Below the pieces are notes generated by a model. The model did no database searches. It saw nothing but the letters and a program-made list of their open reading frames with translations, and was not told the origin of the DNA. Positions 1 to 5,197 of a stretch of 5,197 nucleotides of DNA are shown one piece after another. This DNA is from Eubacteriales bacterium. Its GTDB lineage: Bacteria; Bacillota_A; Clostridia; Christensenellales; Aristaeellaceae. The DNA lies in contig JARKQG010000022.1 in assembly GCA_029974035.1 (NCBI GenBank), positions 1-5,197 on the forward strand, in the 5' to 3' direction. A program made the position numbers and the translations under genes. The first letter of the stretch is position 1, and the number at the start of each line of letters is the position of its first letter.

Positions 1-1
1 G

Positions 2-3000
2 GTGCTGGTCGAGCGCATCGCGCGGCTGATAGCGCAGGGCGCGGACATCGGGAAAATGCTGGTGGTCACCTTCACCAACGCGGCGGTGGCCGAGATGCGC
101 GAGCGTATCGTGCTCCGGCTGACGCAGTTGGCCGAGAAAGCCGGGGAAGAGGATAAAATGCGGCTGCATCTGCAGGCGGCCGACGCCGAGCGCGCCGACA
201 TCAGCACCATCCACGCCTTTTGCCTCAACGTCCTGCGCCGCCACTTTCAGGCGGTGGGGCTGGATCCGGCTTTCCGCGCCGGCGGCGACGCCGAGATCCG
301 CGTGCTCAAGGCCGAAACGCTGGACGCGCTGTTCGACGCGAAGTATCAGGAGAGGGACCCGGATTTCTTTCTGCTGCTGGAGGCGTTTGGCGGCCGGGAC
401 GACGAGGGTCTGAAGGACTGTGTCCGTGCGCTGCACGAAAAGCTCTGCGCCCTGCCCGACCCTGCGGGTTTCAGGCGGATGGCGCTGGACAACTATACCG
501 GGGCAGGCATGGAGCGGGCCGCGCGCGTACTGCTGAAAGAAGCGGCGGACAGCCTCCGGGGGCATACCGCCCGCCTGAACGAGGCCGCGCGGCTGTGCGG
601 GGAGGCCTTTCCCGCGACAAGGGACTACATGCTGGCATCGGCGGGTTTGCTCGGAAGGCTGGCCGCGGCGGCGGAAGACTCGATGGAGGCGTTTGCGGCC
701 GCGGCCCAAAGCTTCTGCTGGCCGGGGGATCTGCCCCGGGAGAAGGGGGAACCCAGGGCGCGGCGGGAGCGGGCGGTCGCACTGCGCGAGAAGGTAAAAA
801 AGGACGTGAACGCGCTCCTGTCCAAGGAGCTTTTCACCGGGGACGCGGCGCGGCTTGCCGGCGACCTCCCGTTGGCCGGAGAACAGCTCGCGGCCCTGTT
901 CGCGCTTACCGACGCGTACGACGCCGCCTACGCCGAGCGCAAGCGCGGCCGCGGCGTCATCGATTACGCGGACATGGAGCGGCTGGCGCACAGGGTGCTG
1001 CAGGACGAGGCCGCGGCCGGGGAATACCGCGCGCGGTACGACCTGGTGTTCATGGACGAGTATCAGGATACCAGCTTTTTGCAGGAGGCGATAATCGCCC
1101 GCGTATGCAGGGGCGACAACCTCTTTACGGTGGGGGACGTGAAGCAGAGCATCTACAGGTTCCGGATGGCGCAGCCCGAGCTGTTCATGCGCCGCTACGA
1201 GGCGTATGCCGACGGCGCGGGCGGCACGCGCATCGATCTGGCCAGAAACTTTCGCAGCACGCCAGCCGTGGTGGATACTGTCAACGCTGTGTTCGAGCAG
1301 ATCATGACCCGCGGCGTGGGCGGCGTGGACTACGGCCCGGACGAAAGGCTGACAGCGCACCGGGAGGACGAAGGACGTTGCGAGCTCATTGTCCTTGAAA
1401 GAGGCGCGGAGGCCCCGGCGGAGGAGGAAGCCGAGGACGCGCTGGAGGACCTGACCGCGCTGGAGCGCGAGGCCCGGCTGGTGGCCATGCGTCTTCTCAA
1501 GCTGCGGGCCGAGGGGAAATACGCGTGGCGGGACATGGTGGTGCTGCTGCGCTCGGCCCGCAACAGCGCGTTAAGCTACGCGCAGGCGTTTTTCCGCGCC
1601 GGCATCCCCAGCTTCGCCGACGCGGCCGAGTCCCACATCGAAACGGTGGAAGGAGAGATATTCACCAACCTTTTGCGCCTTATAGATAACCCGATGCAGG
1701 ACATCCCGCTTCTGAGCGTCCTGTTCGGACCGGTGTGCGGGCTGAGTGCGGAGGCGCTGTTGTCGGTGCGCGAGCGGTATCCGGACCCGCCTTTTTACGA
1801 GGCCGCGCGTCTGTACGCCGAGGAGGAGCGGGGACCGACGGCGGATACGCTCCGCGCGTTCTTTGAGAAGCTGGAGCGCTGGTCGTTCCTGGCCTGCGTG
1901 CGCACGGTCCATGAACTGATAGAAACCCTGTTTGCCGAAACGGGGCTGCCGGACACGGTGGCCGCGCTGCACGGCGGGGCGATACGCCGCAAGAACCTCG
2001 AGCAGTTTTTGAGCCGCGCCCAGGACTTCGCCGGCACCGGGCAGGGGCTGAGCGGGTTCATCCGCTTTCTCGACCACGTGCGCACGTCGGGGGACCGGGG
2101 GGACACGGCCCGCGCGCTGGGGGAAAACGACGACGTGGTGCGCATCATGACCGTGCACAAGAGCAAAGGGCTGGAGTTCCCGGTGGTGGTGCTGGCCGAC
2201 ATGGGCCGCCGGTTTAACCGAAGCCAGAACAGCGACCGCGTGCTGTTCGACGGCCGGGCGGGCGTGGGGATAAAAACCTACGACCCCGTGCTCCGCACCC
2301 GGCGCGAGAACATAATCCGGGCCGCCATCCGCGATGGGCAGGAAAAGGAGGACCTGAGCGAGCAGCTGCGTATACTGTATGTGGGGATGACCCGCGCGCG
2401 CGACGTGCTTATAATGACCGGAACCACTTCTACCCTCGAAAAGCGCGTGGAAAGCCTCGGCCTGCCGGGCGAGGCCGGCGTGCGGGCCGCACGGTGTTTG
2501 CTGGACCTCGTGCTCTGCGCACTGCACAGGCGCGGCGCGTTGCCTGGCGTCCGCACGCTGGACGGCGGGGAGTTTTCGGTACCGGTGGGGGAAGCTTCGG
2601 CGCTCTTGGTGCGGGGCGTGCAGGCCGGGGACCTCACGCCGCCCGGGGAGCGGGAGGCGTCCCGCTGGCAGGCGTTTTGGGAGGACCCGCCCGGCCCGGA
2701 CGCACTGGAACGGGCGCGGGAAGCCATGGCGTTCTATCGTCTGGACGAGGCGCCGCAGATTCCGGCAAAGCTCCCGGTCACGCGGCTGCACGCCGCGAAG
2801 GAAGCCGGGGGTCTCTCGGGCGGACCGGCCGTGCGGGTCCGGCGCGGCGCGGCGCCGCCCTCGCTGGCGGCCGAGCAGGGCACGGCCATGCACGCCGCCC
2901 TGCAGCACATCAATCTGCGCGCGCTGTGCGGCGCGGGCGACGTGCGCGAGCAGGTGGAGAGCATGACCGCGCTGGGGCTTTTATCGCCCGAACAGGCTGA

Positions 3001-3376
3001 GATGGTGGACGTCCAAGCGCTGTGGGCCTTTGCCGACGGCCCGCTGGGGCGGCGGATGGCTGCGTCGGAAGAGGTGCGGCGCGAATGGCCCTTCACCCTG
3101 CGGATAGACGCGGACGAGGTGGTGCCGGGCGCGCCGGAGGGCCGGGCCTTGCTGGTGCAGGGCGTGATGGACGCCTGCTTTTTGGAGGACGGCGCGTGGG
3201 TGCTGCTGGACCACAAGACCGACCGCGTGGCCGGGCGGGACCTGAAAGAGGCCGCCGGGGAGCACGCGGCGCAGCTCGCGTTTTACGCCCGCGCGCTGGA
3301 GGCGCTGACCGGACGGCCGGTGAAGGAGCGCTGGGTGGTCCTGCTGCGCGCGGGGGAAGCCGTGCGCCTCGTATGA
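2..3376 (+). CDS. addA: ATP-dependent helicase/nuclease subunit A (AddA), 5' partial
   Basis: This is the AddA subunit of the AddAB (RexAB) enzyme, a cytoplasmic helicase-nuclease that resects double-strand DNA ends up to a Chi-like site for RecA-dependent repair. The 1124 visible residues carry the superfamily 1A (UvrD/RecB-like) motifs in order: Ia (LVVTFTNAAVAEMRERI, 20-36), Ib (STIHAFC, 68-74), Walker B/II (DEYQDT, 352-357), III (GDVKQSIYRFR, 378-388), IV (ARNFRST, 414-420), V (TVHKSKGLEFPVVV, 717-730) and VI (LYVGMTRARD, 792-801). A C-terminal RecB-type nuclease domain follows, with H964, D1057, D1070 and K1072 in LLDHKTD, and Q1091/Y1095. The nuclease therefore looks intact; D1070 aligns with the family's catalytic aspartate. 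An acidic linker at about 470-490 is typical of AddA. The first codon shown is internal (VLVERI normally follows GSGKT), so roughly 25-40 residues including Walker A lie upstream. Its partner addB is normally adjacent upstream and would be outside the window. Confidence 0.97.
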   Translation: MLVERIARLIAQGADIGKMLVVTFTNAAVAEMRERIVLRLTQLAEKAGEEDKMRLHLQAADAERADISTIHAFCLNVLRRHFQAVGLDPAFRAGGDAEIRVLKAETLDALFDAKYQERDPDFFLLLEAFGGRDDEGLKDCVRALHEKLCALPDPAGFRRMALDNYTGAGMERAARVLLKEAADSLRGHTARLNEAARLCGEAFPATRDYMLASAGLLGRLAAAAEDSMEAFAAAAQSFCWPGDLPREKGEPRARRERAVALREKVKKDVNALLSKELFTGDAARLAGDLPLAGEQLAALFALTDAYDAAYAERKRGRGVIDYADMERLAHRVLQDEAAAGEYRARYDLVFMDEYQDTSFLQEAIIARVCRGDNLFTVGDVKQSIYRFRMAQPELFMRRYEAYADGAGGTRIDLARNFRSTPAVVDTVNAVFEQIMTRGVGGVDYGPDERLTAHREDEGRCELIVLERGAEAPAEEEAEDALEDLTALEREARLVAMRLLKLRAEGKYAWRDMVVLLRSARNSALSYAQAFFRAGIPSFADAAESHIETVEGEIFTNLLRLIDNPMQDIPLLSVLFGPVCGLSAEALLSVRERYPDPPFYEAARLYAEEERGPTADTLRAFFEKLERWSFLACVRTVHELIETLFAETGLPDTVAALHGGAIRRKNLEQFLSRAQDFAGTGQGLSGFIRFLDHVRTSGDRGDTARALGENDDVVRIMTVHKSKGLEFPVVVLADMGRRFNRSQNSDRVLFDGRAGVGIKTYDPVLRTRRENIIRAAIRDGQEKEDLSEQLRILYVGMTRARDVLIMTGTTSTLEKRVESLGLPGEAGVRAARCLLDLVLCALHRRGALPGVRTLDGGEFSVPVGEASALLVRGVQAGDLTPPGEREASRWQAFWEDPPGPDALERAREAMAFYRLDEAPQIPAKLPVTRLHAAKEAGGLSGGPAVRVRRGAAPPSLAAEQGTAMHAALQHINLRALCGAGDVREQVESMTALGLLSPEQAEMVDVQALWAFADGPLGRRMAASEEVRREWPFTLRIDADEVVPGAPEGRALLVQGVMDACFLEDGAWVLLDHKTDRVAGRDLKEAAGEHAAQLAFYARALEALTGRPVKERWVVLLRAGEAVRLV

Positions 3377-3385
3377 ATATACAGG

Positions 3386-3393
3386 GGAGGAGG
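3386..3393 (+). promoter_or_regulatory. Ribosome binding site of the M6 protease gene
   Basis: GGAGGAGG sits in the 23-base gap after the addA stop, with 6 bases between its end and the ATG at 3400. It is a near-ideal Shine-Dalgarno sequence and decides the start. An in-frame ATG at 3373 overlaps the addA stop (ATGA) but has only a distant, weaker GGGGGAA (3352-3358) upstream. It would also put nine extra residues ahead of the lipoprotein signal. Confidence 0.85.
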
Positions 3394-3399
3394 GTGCCC

Positions 3400-4776
3400 A
3401 TGAAAAAGCGGTTAGCCGCTGTTGTGGTCCTGCTCGCGCTGTTGGCGTCGGGCTGCTCGGAGCTGCCCCTGAGCACCCGGATGCCGCGTGAATCGGCCGC
3501 CGGCGTGGGCTACAACCTCTCTGTTTCCGGTTCGACGACGGATAAGATGGCGGTGCTGGTCGTCCTGGTCGAATTCACAGACGTAAAGCTTTCCACCGAC
3601 GAGGCGGTCTGGGCGCGGAAATTCTTTGGCCCGGACGCCTCGCTTGCCCATTATTACGGGGAAATGTCCGGCGGGAAGCTGACTGTCGCCCCGGCCGCCG
3701 AGACCTTCGGGGCCGCTGACGGCGTGGTCCGCGTGCGCCTGGACGCGCCGCATCCGCGCAAAACGCTGAGCGGCGAGAAACCCGCGCAGGAGTTCGTCAA
3801 GAAAGTGCTGGAAGCGGCCGGCCCGTACGTCGATTTTTCGGCGTACGACCGGAACGGGGACGGGGTTCTGTGGCCGACCGAGTTCACGCCCGCGCTGGTG
3901 GTGGCCGGCTACGAAAAGGATTTTGAAAGGATAGGCCGTCCCGCCGCGTCGACCGGCGCGCACATGGCCTTTACCGACGACCGCAGGCACGCGCCCTGGC
4001 TGGACGGCGTGTTCGTCGAAGCGTACCAGATGTCCGGCGAGCTGGTGTACGACATGTACTATAATAAGGACGTCCCCAACACGCTGGAGATCATCGCGCA
4101 CGAGACCGGGCACATGCTGGGCCTGCCCGACCTGTATGACACCGACGGCAGCACGCTGGGCGTGGGCATGCACTCGGCCATGGGCGGCTGCATCTATCAG
4201 GACCGGTACGGCAGGATAAACGAGCTGCCGGTCGAGCTGGACGCGTGGTCCCGGCTGTATCTCGGGTTCAGCGCGCCGCAGGTGGTAACGCAGGAGGGCG
4301 AGTACCCGCTGGAGGACGGCCCGCTGGGGAACGTGCTCCTGATCCCCACGCAGGACCCGGACCAGTACTTTCTGGTGGAGAACAGGCAGTTTACCGGCTA
4401 TGACGCGACGCTCGGGCAATACATCGCGCACGGCGGCGTCTGCGTGTGGCACGTCAACGACGCCGTCATCCGGGCCGCCGCAATGGACATCGACGGGTTT
4501 GAGAGCATCGAAACGGTCAACGACGACGAAAAACACAAGGGCGTGGACCTGGAGGAGGCGAATCAGGAGGCGCTGGGGTATGCTCAGCTGGATGCGCCCG
4601 ATTATAAGTTCGAGGCCGATTACGAGCACTATTTTTCAGCCGCGGGCATCTCGGTGTTCGACGCTTCCGAGCTGGATTCAGGGGAGGAAACGGGCATCGC
4701 GGTGCGCGTGCTGTCAGACGGACCGGCCGCCCGTGTGCGGGTCACGCCATGTACGGCCCGTATTTCCTTGAAATAA
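3400..4776 (+). CDS. M6 family (immune inhibitor A-like) zinc metalloprotease, predicted lipoprotein
   Basis: This 458-residue protein is predicted to be exported, anchored to the outer face of the membrane by lipid, and to cleave proteins with a catalytic zinc. The N-terminus is a lipoprotein signal: MKKR, a hydrophobic stretch (about 5-15), then the lipobox LASGC with Cys19 as the lipidated residue. The active site is HETGHMLGLPD at 234-244, the HExxHxxGxxD pattern of peptidase family M6: His234 and His238 as zinc ligands and Glu235 as catalytic base. Other M6-like traits are MHSAMGG (257-263), ELDAWSRLYLGF (279-290), YFLVENRQFTGYD (323-335) and GVCVWHVND (346-354). Residues 150-161 (DRNGDGVLWPTE) fit a 12-residue EF-hand-like calcium loop. 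The gene follows addA by 23 bases on the same strand with no promoter or terminator seen between, so co-transcription is plausible although the functions look unrelated. No additional C-terminal domain or cell-wall anchor is visible. The substrate is unknown. Confidence 0.92.
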   Translation: MKKRLAAVVVLLALLASGCSELPLSTRMPRESAAGVGYNLSVSGSTTDKMAVLVVLVEFTDVKLSTDEAVWARKFFGPDASLAHYYGEMSGGKLTVAPAAETFGAADGVVRVRLDAPHPRKTLSGEKPAQEFVKKVLEAAGPYVDFSAYDRNGDGVLWPTEFTPALVVAGYEKDFERIGRPAASTGAHMAFTDDRRHAPWLDGVFVEAYQMSGELVYDMYYNKDVPNTLEIIAHETGHMLGLPDLYDTDGSTLGVGMHSAMGGCIYQDRYGRINELPVELDAWSRLYLGFSAPQVVTQEGEYPLEDGPLGNVLLIPTQDPDQYFLVENRQFTGYDATLGQYIAHGGVCVWHVNDAVIRAAAMDIDGFESIETVNDDEKHKGVDLEEANQEALGYAQLDAPDYKFEADYEHYFSAAGISVFDASELDSGEETGIAVRVLSDGPAARVRVTPCTARISLK

Positions 4777-4894
4777 TGCTTTAAGCAACAATATCCGGAA
4801 CAGGAAACACTTCTGTACAAAAAAGCAGCACAGAAGTGTTTCCTGTTCCCTGGTCATCATAATTGTCAGGTTCTTTGCGACAGCTATCCCAAGG
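4777..4894. other. Convergent intergenic region
   Basis: These 118 bases lie between the stop codons of the plus-strand protease gene and the minus-strand AlaRS-like gene. Apart from the 20-bp inverted repeat I see no convincing gene, promoter or RNA. The sequence is more AT-rich than its flanks, as expected for non-coding DNA in a GC-rich genome. Confidence 0.8.
4797..4849. terminator. Perfect 20-bp inverted repeat, candidate bidirectional terminator
   Basis: The left arm (4797-4816) and right arm (4830-4849) are exact reverse complements over 20 bases, separated by a 13-base loop, ACAAAAAAGCAGC. The hairpin lies 20 bases after the protease stop (plus strand) and 45 bases after the AlaRS-like stop (minus strand), which suits a terminator shared by two convergent genes. 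Against a standard intrinsic terminator, neither side is followed by a U-tract. The only A/T run is the A6 in the loop, which reads as T6 on the minus strand. The stem is only about 45% GC, in contrast to the GC-rich genes. A dispersed palindromic repeat element or an RNA-stabilising 3' hairpin is the main alternative. Confidence 0.6.
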
Positions 4895-5197
4895 CTATTC
4901 CAGCACGGCCTTGATGCGGCGCACGCCGGCCGAGGAGCTTTCCTCCTTCTTGATCCTGAAGGCGCCCAGCTCGCCGGTGCTTTTGACGTGGGGACCGCCG
5001 CAGATCTCCATGGACACGCCGGGGACCGAATACACCTTGACCACGTTGTCGTAGCGCGAATCGAAAACGCCCATGGCGCCCCTGTCCCGCGCCTGCTCTA
5101 TGGACATCTCCTCGCAGACCACCGGCAGGTCGGCCGCAATGGCCTCGTTGACCAGCTTCTCGACCTCGTTGAGTTCCTCTTTGGTCATCTTGCGCGC
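4895..5197 (-). CDS. alaS: Alanyl-tRNA synthetase-like protein, C-terminal part, ends after the SAD domain (start outside window)
   Basis: The last 100 residues are visible. They match the end of the AlaRS editing region, the tRNA_SAD ('second additional domain') that helps clear Ser or Gly mischarged onto tRNA-Ala. Diagnostic stretches, numbered from the window edge, are [19 protein letters not shown] (2-20), [20 protein letters not shown] (39-58), [19 protein letters not shown] (64-82) and [12 protein letters not shown] (87-98). Cys66 and His70 are the two zinc ligands of the CxxxH half-site; the paired HxxxH would lie outside the window. The reading frame continues open to the right edge, and the first visible Met (5186-5188) is internal to a conserved stretch, so it is not the start. 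The protein stops at TAG immediately after IKAVLE, where classical AlaRS continues with a coiled coil, DHHA1 and C-Ala. Whether the full gene encodes a short synthetase, a paralogue or a free-standing editing protein (AlaX-like) cannot be decided from this fragment. Confidence 0.82.
   Translation of the reverse strand, partial: ARKMTKEELNEVEKLVNEAIAADLPVVCEEMSIEQARDRGAMGVFDSRYDNVVKVYSVPGVSMEICGGPHVKSTGELGAFRIKKEESSSAGVRRIKAVLE

Noticed and set aside
220..1398. A 392-codon open frame on the plus strand overlapping addA in another frame.
   Set aside because: The translation is Arg/Gly/Ala-rich without any motif, while the overlapped addA frame carries family-conserved residues throughout.
2836..2862. 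A GC-rich repetitive and partly palindromic stretch of GGCGC units.
   Set aside because: It is inside the addA reading frame, in a variable segment ahead of the nuclease domain, and is explained by Ala/Arg/Gly codons in a GC-rich genome.
1571..2908. A 445-codon open frame on the minus strand inside addA.
   Set aside because: It lies wholly antisense to conserved AddA helicase motifs. Its translation is rich in Arg, His, Pro and Gln with no recognisable domain, as expected for a reverse-frame shadow in GC-rich DNA.
3022..3399. An upstream in-frame extension of the protease gene that would give a 584-residue product.
   Set aside because: The extension overlaps the AddA nuclease domain in another frame and is low-complexity Gly/Ala/Arg sequence. 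The strong ribosome binding site and lipoprotein signal fix the start at 3400.
3412..4629. A 405-codon open frame on the minus strand opposite the M6 protease gene.
   Set aside because: It is antisense to the conserved protease, including the HExxH site. Its Val/His/Arg-rich composition shows no domain, and no ribosome binding site stands out, so it is a GC-driven shadow.
4895..5188. A free-standing 97-residue minus-strand protein starting at the ATG at 5188.
   Set aside because: The frame stays open to the window edge, and the residues before this Met (RK before MTKEEL) continue the AlaRS-type sequence, so the Met is internal to a longer gene.

Overview
The window is GC-rich, coding-dense bacterial chromosome. 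The AddA type of helicase-nuclease, the GGAGG-type ribosome binding site and the Gram-positive-style lipoprotein signal suggest a high-GC Firmicute, for example a gut-type Clostridia lineage. That placement is an inference from gene content and composition, because no marker in the window fixes the taxon.

Layout: (1) 2-3376, plus strand: nearly all of addA, the helicase-nuclease subunit of the AddAB recombination and repair enzyme. Its start, including the Walker A motif, lies just left of the window. (2) 3400-4776, plus strand: a 458-residue predicted lipoprotein of the M6 (immune inhibitor A-like) zinc metalloprotease family. It starts 23 bases after the addA stop behind a strong ribosome binding site. 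(3) 4777-4894: a 118-base convergent intergenic region, visibly more AT-rich than the genes. It is dominated by a perfect 20-base inverted repeat with a 13-base loop. (4) 4895-5197, minus strand: the last 100 residues of an alanyl-tRNA synthetase-like protein. It stops directly after the tRNA_SAD zinc-binding region, so it lacks the DHHA1 and C-Ala domains of classical AlaRS. Its start lies beyond the right edge.

The genes do not form an obvious pathway. addA and the protease gene may be co-transcribed because of their close spacing, but DNA repair and extracytoplasmic proteolysis have no evident functional link. The alanyl-tRNA synthetase gene converges on them, and the long hairpin between is the natural candidate for a shared transcript end. 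I see no CRISPR array, insertion sequence, tRNA, rRNA or phage gene. Nothing here amounts to a clear new biological system. The points most worth checking are the early-ending AlaRS, the quasi-palindromic hairpin without a U-tract, and the protease lipoprotein behind addA.
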